Source: an uncultured Mucilaginibacter sp. | Lineage (GTDB): Bacteria > Bacteroidota > Bacteroidia > Sphingobacteriales > Sphingobacteriaceae | Assembly (NCBI GenBank): GCA_903927645.1 | Contig: CAIYNX010000252.1 | Coordinates: forward strand, 1-32,457 | Direction: 5' to 3' | DNA: 32,457 bases | Part shown: positions 24,163 through 32,096 of the stretch, one piece after another | Numbering within the stretch: position 1 is the first letter of the stretch | Layout: each line of letters begins with the position of its first letter | Program-made: the position numbers and the translations under genes | The notes under the pieces: model-generated | What the model saw: the letters and a program-made list of their open reading frames with translations, nothing else | What the model was told of the DNA's origin: nothing | The model's database searches: none

Positions 24163-26157
24163 TTATTTTATCACAAAAACATTATTTTTTCTATTGGCAT
24201 CGGGCAATACGGCGTCTGGGTCGGCAGTAATGCTTATAACTTCGCTAGTGGTTGGTATGGTAAGGGTGATACTTTTTTGCTGTTGCCATGTTTCTATAGG
24301 GAGTTTTAGTCTTTGTTTGCTACCGTCTTTCAATAAGGCCTCTATTGTTACAGGGAATGCCATTGGTGCTATATTTAAAACAGTTATTTTAAGACCCAAT
24401 TTAGGGTCGTTGTTAACATAAGTGGCCTTGGTAATACCAATATCAAAAGCCCAGTTTTTATAAAACCAGCCTTTCCAAAACCATCCTAAATCTTCACCTG
24501 CCCCATTCTCCATCGAACGGAAAAAATCATCCGGTTGTGGGTGCTTAAAGGCCCAGTTTTGTGTATAGTTTTTAAAGGCATAATCAAAACGGTCAGTACC
24601 CAAAATCTGTTCGCGCAGCAAAACCAAACCCAATGCTGTTTTAAAATAGGTAATTGGATGCCTATATTTTTCTGGCATAGCATCGGCAGCAGTCATAATT
24701 ACGGGGGCATCCGGATCGGCAATAATAGGCACTATCTCTTCCACCGGGTTACCTTTACCGGGCGCATACTCTCCATCGCGTTTTGGAGCGAATTCGCCTT
24801 TGTTAAATTCATCTGCTGCATATATATCAATAAAGGTATTAAGTCCTTCATCCATCCAGCCATAACGGCGTTCGTTACTCCCTACAATCATCGGGAACCA
24901 GTTATGGCCTATCTCGTGCGCGGTTACCCAATAAAGCTCACCACCCTTATCGTCAATTCCATCAAATACTATACCGGGGTATTCCATACCGCCAGCTATT
25001 CCAGCCTCATTAATTGCCACCGGATAAGGATAAATATACCATTTGGCCGAAAAATACTCTATAGATTTTTTCAGGTACTCTGTCGCTCTTCCCCAGGCTC
25101 CATCTCCGGTACTCTCTACCGGGTAAACAGACATAGCCAGACAGTTTTTGCCATTGGGCAAGTTTACCCTTGCGGCATCCCACATATATGCTTTAGATGC
25201 ACCAAAGGCAACATCGCGGGTGTTCAGCATTTTAAAATGCCATTTAAGATTTCCTTTATTGGGTGGTCTAGATGCAGGATTGTTTACTTCCTCAGCTGTC
25301 CTAATCATGATAGTTTTATCGCTTTTTTTTGCTTCCTCCAACCTTGCTATTTGAGTTGAGGTAAGTACCTCCCTTGGGTTCTGCAACTCGCCTGCACCTG
25401 CAATAATCATATCGGCAGGGGCACTTATTGTATAATCAATATCGCCATATTCCAAATAAAACTCTCCGGGACCTAAAAAGGGCAAGGTATCCCAACCGTG
25501 ACTATCGTCATAAACACACATTCGTGGGTACCACTGGGCTATTTCATAAATCTTACCGTTTTTTGTGCCGAAATAATCGGTACGGTTGCCAAAATTACCT
25601 GGAATAGTATAACTATATTTTATTTGAATTTTAATGGTACTTCCATTTGCTGCTACTACCTTTGGTAAACGTATTTGTAGGCGGGTATCGCTAATAATAT
25701 ATTCAACAGGTTTTATTAAGGTGCCCTCTACAATACTCACAGACCCAATTTGGTAACCATTTGTATGTTGCAATGCTGTTGGAGCGTTAGCTGTGGCAAA
25801 ATTAGAACGCGCATCTTTTTTATAAGTATTTTGGTCAAGCTGTAACCACAAGAATTGCAATGCATCCGGACTATTATTGGTGTACGTTAGCCATTCGGTA
25901 GCGGTTAAACTATTGGCCAAAGTATCAAGGGTAGCATTAATTTGATAATCAGCATGGTTTTGCCAGTATTTAGCCCCAGGCGCACCATTTGGCGAATGGA
26001 ACAGCCCTCCCTTTTGGCTATAAATATTAGGCGAAAACAAGGCTGCAGGGCTATAGGAGGTAGCAGTATCTAACTTGTTTGCATTTACCTGGGTTTGGGC
26101 ATCAATATTTGCAATACATAATAAAATGTATATCGCTGTGATAATCTGAAATTTCAT
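24163..26157 (-). CDS. M1 family metallopeptidase (aminopeptidase N-like), exported
   Basis: About 664 residues from the ATG at 26157, which opens a signal peptide (MKFQIITAIYILLCIANIDAQ); a TTG eight codons upstream is less likely. The zinc site is complete: HEIGH (414-418) and the third ligand Glu437 in WMDEG, giving HExxH-x18-E. The substrate-recognition motif GGMEYPG precedes it (near 391-397), in the place of GAMEN. The N-terminal part is the beta-sandwich of M1 enzymes, and the C-terminus is a short beta domain (MAFPVTIEALLKDG) rather than the full helical domain of classical PepN. It probably trims peptides in the periplasm or at the surface. Base composition looks more GC-rich than its neighbours. 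Confidence 0.92.
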   Translation of the reverse strand: MKFQIITAIYILLCIANIDAQTQVNANKLDTATSYSPAALFSPNIYSQKGGLFHSPNGAPGAKYWQNHADYQINATLDTLANSLTATEWLTYTNNSPDALQFLWLQLDQNTYKKDARSNFATANAPTALQHTNGYQIGSVSIVEGTLIKPVEYIISDTRLQIRLPKVVAANGSTIKIQIKYSYTIPGNFGNRTDYFGTKNGKIYEIAQWYPRMCVYDDSHGWDTLPFLGPGEFYLEYGDIDYTISAPADMIIAGAGELQNPREVLTSTQIARLEEAKKSDKTIMIRTAEEVNNPASRPPNKGNLKWHFKMLNTRDVAFGASKAYMWDAARVNLPNGKNCLAMSVYPVESTGDGAWGRATEYLKKSIEYFSAKWYIYPYPVAINEAGIAGGMEYPGIVFDGIDDKGGELYWVTAHEIGHNWFPMIVGSNERRYGWMDEGLNTFIDIYAADEFNKGEFAPKRDGEYAPGKGNPVEEIVPIIADPDAPVIMTAADAMPEKYRHPITYFKTALGLVLLREQILGTDRFDYAFKNYTQNWAFKHPQPDDFFRSMENGAGEDLGWFWKGWFYKNWAFDIGITKATYVNNDPKLGLKITVLNIAPMAFPVTIEALLKDGSKQRLKLPIETWQQQKSITLTIPTTSEVISITADPDAVLPDANRKNNVFVIK

Positions 26158-26316
26158 CTGTTTGAAAGTTATAGCCAGCAATATACAAATGAAAGACTAA
26201 AAGTTTTGTTCTATCAGGACAAAAAAGTAAGATCCATTATAATTGCAAGTATTTCAAACAATTATTATCTGCTGATTTCTTTAAGCAACGATCAATAAAT
26301 TATAAAATCTTTCAAC

Positions 26317-27258
26317 CTAAAGAGATTTTGCCCCTAGCATATCAAACAAAACACCTTCCTTCAACGAATTAGTAGTCATTTCCACATTTTTTATATCTAG
26401 CTTTTCCAGTATGTATCGAGTAATTAGAGCGGCTGATACCAGCATATCAACTCTTACGGGGATAATACCCTTATTGTTAGCTCGCTCCGTGTGCGATGAT
26501 TTAATAATCTGGTTTAGCAATACCTGCAATTGGTTTAAATCAAATCTATAACTCGTTTCGGTTTTTATATCCAAGGCTCTGCCTTTTTGTAGTTCCAGTA
26601 AAAGGGCAAATGTTTCAAAAGATCCTGATGAGCCTATTAAATTTAATACCGAATCATTTTTTAAAGCTGCAAATAATGCTGATAAACTGCTATCCAAGTA
26701 ATGGTTCAAAGTTGCAATATTGGCATCTGGAATTGGGTCAATTTTATGAAAGGTATCCATCAATCTGGCACAGCCAATTTCAAAGCTTTGCTTCCAAATT
26801 ATACCTTGCTTGTTGCCTATAATGAGCTCAACGCTACCACCACCAATATCAATAATCAGGCTATTCTCATCGGTTAAACATCCGGAGGCTAAAATACCTT
26901 TGTAAATATATTTTGCTTCTTCCTCTCCACTAATTAGTTCAATGGCGATGCCTGTTTTTGCTTGTACTGTGTTTATAAATACTTGTCCATTGTCGGCATT
27001 ACGTAAAGCCGAAGTAGCTATAGCACGTACCGGATTAGCTCCAAAAGCTGCTACCAAATCTGCAAATTTTTGCATGGACATAATACCACGTGCAAATGGT
27101 TCGGGTTGTATCATACCCTTGTTAATGCCTCCTTCGCCCAACTTTACAGCGTCCTGCTGTTCAAAAAGTATTTGCTGCCCTTCCAGGTTCACCTTCGTAA
27201 TTAAATACTGAAAAGTATTGGTGCCTAAATCCGCAACTGCTATAATGTTTTCTTCCAT
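26317..27258 (-). CDS. Ppx/GppA phosphatase family protein (probable exopolyphosphatase)
   Basis: A 313-residue protein with the ASKHA phosphatase fold. VADLGTNTFQYLI (8-20) and LIIDIGGGSVELI (134-146) are the two phosphate-binding loops; ATSALRNADN (81-90) and LISGEEEA (108-115) are further family motifs with the catalytic Glu. The length corresponds to the short, two-domain form without the C-terminal HD-like domain of E. coli Ppx. It may degrade polyphosphate or hydrolyse pppGpp; sequence does not separate these. It lies 159 bp upstream of the M1 peptidase gene on the same strand. The spacer before it carries the inverted repeat and degenerate repeats described separately. Confidence 0.92.
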   Translation of the reverse strand: MEENIIAVADLGTNTFQYLITKVNLEGQQILFEQQDAVKLGEGGINKGMIQPEPFARGIMSMQKFADLVAAFGANPVRAIATSALRNADNGQVFINTVQAKTGIAIELISGEEEAKYIYKGILASGCLTDENSLIIDIGGGSVELIIGNKQGIIWKQSFEIGCARLMDTFHKIDPIPDANIATLNHYLDSSLSALFAALKNDSVLNLIGSSGSFETFALLLELQKGRALDIKTETSYRFDLNQLQVLLNQIIKSSHTERANNKGIIPVRVDMLVSAALITRYILEKLDIKNVEMTTNSLKEGVLFDMLGAKSL

Positions 27259-27297
27259 TACTAATCCTGTTAATTGCCAATTTTAAAACGTGGGTAT

Positions 27298-27335
27298 GCA
27301 ATTTTTGTTTTGATTATTGGGTAAACAAAAATTGC
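27298..27335. repeat. Perfect 13-bp inverted repeat upstream of the Ppx/GppA gene
   Basis: GCAATTTTTGTTT (27298-27310) and AAACAAAAATTGC (27323-27335) are exact reverse complements with a 12-nt loop. It lies 40 bp upstream of the Ppx/GppA start and 143 bp after the NatB stop. It has no T-tract on the minus strand, so an operator or a weak terminator are both possible. Confidence 0.6.
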
Positions 27336-27350
27336 AAATTAAAGTAAATT

Positions 27351-27394
27351 GTCAGAATCATGATTTTCAGGATTTTAGAATTTACGGGATTAAG
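27351..27394. repeat. Degenerate short-period repeat of the CAGGATTTT type
   Basis: The stretch contains related units CAGAATCATGATTTT, CAGGATTTTAGAATTTA and CGGGATTAAGA in succession. It resembles intergenic repeats I associate with Bacteroidota genomes, but I cannot confirm this by search. No coding potential is visible. Confidence 0.45.
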
Positions 27395-27444
27395 ATAGCT
27401 GACTTAAAACTTTCGATACTAAATACTAGCGACTTTAAACAATT

Positions 27445-27472
27445 CCGAAATCGAACATCCGAAATCCGAAAT
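27445..27472. repeat. CCGAAATC short tandem repeat
   Basis: CCGAAATC occurs at 27445-27452, then ATCCGAAATCCGAAAT at 27457-27472, three units in all, ending just before the NatB stop codon. It is a degenerate 7-8 bp repeat. Confidence 0.55.
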
Positions 27473-27477
27473 TAAAA

Positions 27478-28728
27478 CTACTCCTTATAAAAAAACCATT
27501 TCATCAATTCTTTATAACTAGCCTTTTTGCCGTACATCAAAACCCCTACCCTATAAATACGCGCTGCAACATAGGTTGTAAATAAAAAGCCAATTACCAT
27601 CAGGCTCATTGATAAGGCTATCTGCCATATTGGAGGATCGAACGGTATGCGTACCATCATGGCCACAGGAGCAGTAAACGGAATAATGGAAAGCCATACC
27701 GCCAGTGGACTATCAGGTGCCTGAAAAAGCACACTAACTGCCAATAAATAGGTAAATAATAAAGGTAAAGTTATAGGAAACATAAACTGCTGAGTTTCGG
27801 TCTCACTATCAACCGCCGAACCTACTGCTGCAAAAAGTGCACTGTATAATAAATAGCCAGATAAAAAGTAGAATAAAAAATAAAATAGAATAGGACCGAA
27901 ATGTATGGTTTGAAGTACTTGTAAAGCGCCAAATATTGTACCCGGGGTAGTAGCTAAAGTATGTCCGGCAATTTTAATAGATATGATGGATAGAATAATC
28001 CAGGCACTAAATTGAGTAAGCCCAACCAAACCTACTCCAATAATTTTTCCTAGCATTAATTGGAAGGGTTTTACAGATGAAATAATTACTTCAATAATCC
28101 TGCTGGTTTTTTCTTCAATTACCCCCCGCATAACTTGTGCACCGTAAATAAATAAGGATAAGTAAATAAGAATGGCACATGAAATACTAATAATAACATT
28201 AGCCGCAATATTGGTTTTATTATCGCCGGTTTGGGTAATTTCGATGGAATTGAGTGTTATATCGCTTTTTATTGACTGTAACACTATAGGATCTATGTGG
28301 CGAACCAGTAAATTACGAGCGGAAGCAATCTGATTTATTTGCTTTTCAACCTCGTTTAATACAATAATTAAAGGCTTCTTTTTTGAAAATATTTCAACAG
28401 AGTCTTTCGCATTGTAATTTTTATGGATAACTAACAATGAAAGATTTTCATCATTGCTGGCTTCTTGTTTGAGAGTTGCTAAAGCCTTAAGAGAAGTTTC
28501 AAACTTTAAATTCTTGATATTTTGAAATTTCCCGGCAAAAAAGGTACTTTGATCAACCACCTTAATGGTTTGTTCATTGCTTATTTCTTGGCTATTTTTT
28601 CCTACAAGGCTTAATATATAACCCATAGCCAAAATTAGGGCAGGCACCACAAAAATCATGACTATGAATGATTTCTTCCTTACTCTGGTAATATATTCCC
28701 GTTGTATGATGAGTAAAATTTTGTCCAT
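27478..28728 (-). CDS. ABC-2 type transporter permease, NatB-like
   Basis: A 416-residue permease. It begins with a cytoplasmic segment and a first helix (QREYITRVRKKSFIVMIFVVPALILAM, about 9-39 in pieces), followed by a soluble extracytoplasmic domain (about 42-180) and five or six helices in the C-terminal half (about 185-405). FIYGAQVMRGVIEEKTSRIIEVIISSVKP is the coupling-helix region typical of NatB/YhaP permeases. NatAB-type pumps export Na+, peptides or antibiotics; the substrate here is unknown. It lies 20 bp after the ATPase gene on the same strand, so the two form one transport operon. Confidence 0.92.
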   Translation of the reverse strand: MDKILLIIQREYITRVRKKSFIVMIFVVPALILAMGYILSLVGKNSQEISNEQTIKVVDQSTFFAGKFQNIKNLKFETSLKALATLKQEASNDENLSLLVIHKNYNAKDSVEIFSKKKPLIIVLNEVEKQINQIASARNLLVRHIDPIVLQSIKSDITLNSIEITQTGDNKTNIAANVIISISCAILIYLSLFIYGAQVMRGVIEEKTSRIIEVIISSVKPFQLMLGKIIGVGLVGLTQFSAWIILSIISIKIAGHTLATTPGTIFGALQVLQTIHFGPILFYFLFYFLSGYLLYSALFAAVGSAVDSETETQQFMFPITLPLLFTYLLAVSVLFQAPDSPLAVWLSIIPFTAPVAMMVRIPFDPPIWQIALSMSLMVIGFLFTTYVAARIYRVGVLMYGKKASYKELMKWFFYKE

Positions 28729-28748
28729 TATAATTTTTAATGTTTTTG

Positions 28749-29657
28749 TTACCTGATTAAATTTACTTGTTCAATAAAAATTTCGTTCATGCTAGGTATT
28801 ACCTCCTGCAATAAATTTACACTGGTTTTTGGTAATAAGTATTGCAAAACTTCATTTGCACTTGCGCCATCGTTTAGTTTTATTTTTATTTTGAAGCTAT
28901 CCTCATCCCCAATATTTTCTTCTATAATTGTAAAAGGCATATTACCATCAAAATAAAGCTTTTCTCCTTGATATTCAATTTGATAAGTAGAGTTACGATA
29001 TGATTTACGAATGTCTTTTACTTTACCATCCAAAATTTTCTGCGACAGGTTTAACAATGCAATAGAATGACATAATTCTTCAACTGATTCCATACGATGG
29101 GTTGAGAACAAAATGGTTGCACCTTGTTTATTTAATGCCAAAATTTCATCCTTAATAATTTCGGCATTTACCGGATCAAAGCCACTAAAAGGCTCGTCCA
29201 ATATAATCAAATCAGGTTCATGTAAAACTGTAGCAACAAATTGTGCTTTTTGTTGCATTCCTTTTGATAGTTCTTCAATCTTCAGTTTCCACCAAGTTTC
29301 CATCCCCAGTTTGGCAAACCATACTTTTAACCTTTTAATGGCTTCTGCTCTGTTTAATCCTTTTAATCTGGCGAGGTAAATCATTTGCTCACCAATTTCC
29401 ATTTTCTTGTATAAGCCACGCTCCTCAGGTAAATAGCCAATTCGCTCAATATGCTGCTGATTTAGCTTTGTCCCATTAAAGTATACCTCACCTGAGTCGG
29501 GTGCGGTAATTTGGTTTATGATACGAATAAGGGAGGTTTTACCAGCACCATTAGGACCTAGCAAGCCAAATATTTGTCCGCTTTCAATTTCCAGACTAAC
29601 CCCACTAAGAGCCGTATGTCCGGCATACTGTTTTACAATGTTACGGATACTAAGCAT
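28749..29657 (-). CDS. ABC transporter ATP-binding protein, NatA-like
   Basis: A 302-residue ATPase with Walker A GPNGAGKT (34-41), signature LSKGMQQK (130-137), Walker B LIILDEP (150-156) and an H-loop FSTHRME. The variant signature SKGMQQK is typical of the NatA/ABC-2 exporter subgroup. A C-terminal extension of about 80 residues after the core domain (YQIEYQGEKLYFDG onward) resembles the DUF4162 regulatory tail of this group. It energises the NatB-like permease directly downstream. A TAATATTG box 25 bp upstream of the ATG probably belongs to its promoter. Confidence 0.94.
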   Translation of the reverse strand: MLSIRNIVKQYAGHTALSGVSLEIESGQIFGLLGPNGAGKTSLIRIINQITAPDSGEVYFNGTKLNQQHIERIGYLPEERGLYKKMEIGEQMIYLARLKGLNRAEAIKRLKVWFAKLGMETWWKLKIEELSKGMQQKAQFVATVLHEPDLIILDEPFSGFDPVNAEIIKDEILALNKQGATILFSTHRMESVEELCHSIALLNLSQKILDGKVKDIRKSYRNSTYQIEYQGEKLYFDGNMPFTIIEENIGDEDSFKIKIKLNDGASANEVLQYLLPKTSVNLLQEVIPSMNEIFIEQVNLIR

Positions 29658-29682
29658 AAAGTTTTGAAGAATTATTTTAATA

Positions 29683-29717
29683 CAATATTAGACAACTTTT
29701 ATAGAAAATGTTACAAA
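29683..29717 (-). promoter_or_regulatory. Candidate promoter of the NatA/NatB operon
   Basis: On the minus strand TTTG (29717-29714) is followed after 23 bp by TAATATTG (29690-29683), 7 of 8 matches to TAnnTTTG. The spacing is slightly long. It lies 25 bp before the ATG. Confidence 0.4.
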
Positions 29718-29980
29718 ATTAATAGTCGGAAAAATTTAGTTGTAAGGAAATTGATTATACTCAATTAATGCGTTAATGAGTAAAATAGGAACACATTATT
29801 AGTAACTTCATACTAAATAAAAAAAATGGTTGTATGGAAAAATTGTAAATATAAAGATTAAGGTAAAATAGTTGCTAAACTTTGATTCAAAGCAATTTAA
29901 TAATAGGCAGGTAAAATAATATGGAAATAGAAGATGTATTCCAATTTTTTATTTGTGCAATTATAGTTGGGAAGAAATAA
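29718..29980. other. Intergenic region without a recognisable gene
   Basis: The 323-bp spacer between the NatA gene and the small membrane-protein gene holds the candidate NatA promoter at its left end. The rest is very AT-rich. I see no RNA gene, no strong hairpin and only a 19-codon frame (29921-29980) that I do not accept as a gene. Confidence 0.6.
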
Positions 29981-30184
29981 TCAGTTTCGCTGCTTCATTT
30001 TTTTTACCCATAAATAAATAGACCAAGTACAAGTAACTACAAATAAAATTAAGATTGCCAGGTAACAATGCTCAATAAAACTATGAAAAAAGCTACCAAT
30101 ACAAATATATGCCGTTGCAATACAAAGCTTTAATACAATAAACTCTGCGTTCGACCATCTGGTTTTTATTTTGAAGAAATTCAT
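29981..30184 (-). CDS. Small two-helix membrane protein of unknown function
   Basis: A 67-residue protein. A short basic start (MNFFKIKTRWSNAEF) leads into two hydrophobic helices (about 17-34 and 39-57) and a basic end (WVKKMKQRN). The layout is that of a small inner-membrane protein with both ends in the cytoplasm. The WxNAEFIVLKL opening looks like a conserved hypothetical family in Bacteroidota, but I cannot name it. A palindrome ATACTAAATTTAGTAT lies 17 bp upstream of the start and may hold its promoter. It stands alone between the ABC exporter and the tRNA. I am fairly sure it is coding, because the hydrophobic pattern and positive-inside ends are consistent. Confidence 0.65.
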   Translation of the reverse strand: MNFFKIKTRWSNAEFIVLKLCIATAYICIGSFFHSFIEHCYLAILILFVVTCTWSIYLWVKKMKQRN

Positions 30185-30201
30185 AGGATAAAATAACAGT
30201 T

Positions 30202-30217
30202 ATACTAAATTTAGTAT
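30202..30217. promoter_or_regulatory. 16-bp perfect palindrome upstream of the small membrane protein
   Basis: ATACTAAATTTAGTAT is self-complementary. It contains TAAATTTA, one base off the -7 consensus. The core CTAAATTTAGTATTA recurs upstream of ispD (21494-21508). It may be a promoter, an operator or both. Confidence 0.35.
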
Positions 30218-30261
30218 TAATTAGGCTGAAAAAATATGATGATGATCATGAAAATTGTAGA

Positions 30262-30301
30262 ATAACAATAAAAATGGCCTTGACTGGATAGTCAAGACCA
30301 T
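30262..30301 (-). terminator. Rho-independent terminator downstream of the tRNA
   Basis: On the minus strand ATGGTCTTGACT pairs with AGTCAAGGCCAT (12 bp, one G-U pair, 4-nt loop) and is followed by TTTTTATTGTT. It begins 7 bp after the tRNA 3' end. Confidence 0.88.
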
Positions 30302-30307
30302 TAATTG

Positions 30308-30381
30308 TGCGCCCACCTGGGCTCGAACCAGGGACCAAAAGATTATGAGTCTTCTACTCTAACCAACTGAGCTATAGGCGC
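30308..30381 (-). tRNA. tRNA with anticodon CAT (Met, or Ile2 if lysidine-modified)
   Basis: The minus strand folds as a complete cloverleaf: acceptor GCGCCTA pairs with TGGGCGC (one wobble), D-arm TAGCTCAGTTGGTTAGAG, anticodon stem GAAGA/TCTTT around loop CTCATAA, and T-arm CCTGG-TTCGAGC-CCAGG, with discriminator A. The CCA end is not encoded. The anticodon CAT fits elongator Met or the Ile2 tRNA that TilS converts to read AUA; it lacks the initiator C1-A72 mismatch (it has G1-C72), so it is not the initiator by that criterion. A terminator follows directly. Confidence 0.93.
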
Positions 30382-30506
30382 TTAACTCAATTAAAAATTT
30401 CTTTTAAATGAATTTTAGTTGAATTGCAAAGGTAAAAAAAAGTTGAATAGTTAAAAATGTAATTACAGAAATATATTTTAAAAGTTTAATAATTAGGCAT
30501 TTATAA

Positions 30507-31856
30507 TTATTTTCCTTTGCCTTGTACCATTACCTTTACAGTTTTAAGAATGATATTTAAATCAGATTTTAAGCTAATTTTATCCAAATAAATTAGGTCG
30601 TACCGTACTCTGGTACACATTTCATCAATATTTTCTGCATAGCCATAGTGGACCTGCCCTATTGAGGTTATTCCAGGCTTTAGCTTCAAGAGTTTCTTAT
30701 AACTAGGTGTTTTTTCAATAATTTTTTCAATAAAATGCTGACGCTCAGGACGTGGGCCAACTACAGACATATCACCCCTTAATACATTCCAAAACTGAGG
30801 AAGCTCATCAAACCTTGTTTTCCGTAAAAAAACTCCCCATTTTGTAATTCTCGGATCGTTGTCTTTAGATAATTGTGGACCATGCTTTTCAGCATTCAAA
30901 TACATACTCCTAAATTTAAAAATATAAAATGGCTTTTCATTCCTACCAATACGCTCTTGCTTATAAAATGCAGGACCAGGAGAAGTAAACTTTGTTATAA
31001 AATAAATAATTACAAAAAATGGAAACCCGATAACCATCACTAAAAGTGAAAAGGCTACATCGAAGCATCTTTTAAGTAATTTAATTTTAATGCTTATCTC
31101 GGGAGATGCTGTAATTTGCAAAACCGGAACATTATCATAATTTACTAATTGGGCGTATTTATTATCAAGAAATAAATCAGATACTACTTTTATTTTAATG
31201 GAATTTTCATCTCCAATTAAAATAAGTTGTTTTAAAAATTCAGCATCTAATTTCTTATAGCAAATAAAAATTTCATCCGGCCTTTTTGAAAGAATATTTA
31301 AATTCAATTCATCCTCATTTAGGGTGTTAATTTTATCTTCAGATAGAAAATCAGTAAGATCATAACCATATTCTGGATGCTGTGAAAATGACTTTACTAA
31401 CCTATTGGCTATTATTTCATCGCCAATAATTAAAATCTTCCTATGATTAAATCCTTTCTTTCTATAAAAATCAAGCAAAAAGAATAATAGCGATCTATGG
31501 ATAAAAATTAAAACAAAAAATAAAGAATAACCAATTAAAACTTCCGACCGAGAAATATCATGAATTTTAAAAAAGTAAATAATGGCAAAAAGTAAAAGGA
31601 GGTGGTAAATAAGGGTTAATAAAAACCTGTTTATGTTATCCTGTAATATTAATGGTCTTTTTATTAAAAAGTTTTTGGAAACGAATGAAACAAAAATCCA
31701 AGATAAATTAGAAAAAAGTAAAAATAGTTCATGCTGAACTAAGGAAGGTTTATAGGTAAATAAAATTAGATGTGAGAAAAATAAAGCACCATTTAAGATA
31801 GCTAAATCTGATAAAAAAACAAAAAATGGTATATATTTCGAATAGCGTCTTGACAT
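30507..31856 (-). CDS. Exopolysaccharide polyprenyl-phosphate sugar-1-phosphate transferase (WcaJ-like)
   Basis: A 449-residue polyprenyl-phosphate hexose-1-phosphate transferase. Four N-terminal helices (about 13-33, 45-63, 79-97, 107-129) precede a CoA-binding-like Rossmann segment (about 138-250, beginning RKILIIGDE). A further hydrophobic segment (about 267-288) starts the catalytic domain, which contains KRCFDV (262-267), SPGPAFYKQERIG (292-304), FKFRSM (313-318), TRFDELPQFWNVLRGDMS (347-364) with the catalytic Asp350-Glu351, and VVGPRPE (365-371). It starts glycan assembly by loading the first sugar phosphate, often glucose or galactose, onto undecaprenyl phosphate. The upstream gene encodes a Wzi-like barrel, which points to a capsule/EPS locus beyond the window edge. 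Confidence 0.94.
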   Translation of the reverse strand: MSRRYSKYIPFFVFLSDLAILNGALFFSHLILFTYKPSLVQHELFLLFSNLSWIFVSFVSKNFLIKRPLILQDNINRFLLTLIYHLLLLFAIIYFFKIHDISRSEVLIGYSLFFVLIFIHRSLLFFLLDFYRKKGFNHRKILIIGDEIIANRLVKSFSQHPEYGYDLTDFLSEDKINTLNEDELNLNILSKRPDEIFICYKKLDAEFLKQLILIGDENSIKIKVVSDLFLDNKYAQLVNYDNVPVLQITASPEISIKIKLLKRCFDVAFSLLVMVIGFPFFVIIYFITKFTSPGPAFYKQERIGRNEKPFYIFKFRSMYLNAEKHGPQLSKDNDPRITKWGVFLRKTRFDELPQFWNVLRGDMSVVGPRPERQHFIEKIIEKTPSYKKLLKLKPGITSIGQVHYGYAENIDEMCTRVRYDLIYLDKISLKSDLNIILKTVKVMVQGKGK

Positions 31857-31868
31857 AAACTTTTAATA

Positions 31869-31876
31869 CAAAAATA
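31869..31876 (-). promoter_or_regulatory. -7 promoter box for the sugar transferase gene
   Basis: The minus strand reads TATTTTTG, an exact TAnnTTTG match, 12 bp upstream of the ATG. No -33 TTTG at the standard distance. The predicted leader is very short. Confidence 0.4.
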
Positions 31877-32096
31877 TAATTGTTAAATGAATTATATTAA
31901 ACTAAATAAAAATAACATATAAATATTATTATTTAAGAAAAAATAAGCTGTATTCAGGAGACATAATAAAATTTGTATAAAGTTAAGTTTAGTTAGTTAT
32001 AAAGTTTTAACAAGATACAGAAAATAATTCTATAATTCATTTGAAATGTAAACAAATTATTTTTTGGTCGGATTATGATAAGGCAGATTAATAATA

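Noticed and set aside
24535..25359. A 274-codon open frame on the plus strand
   Set aside because: It is fully antisense to the M1 peptidase gene, whose zinc motif and family structure are clear; the antisense translation has no recognisable domain and a composition rich in Cys/His/Ile typical of shadow frames.
29921..29980. A 19-codon frame MEIEDVFQFFICAIIVGKK
   Set aside because: Too short to support, no motif, no promoter box at a suitable distance; AT-rich spacer readily gives such frames.
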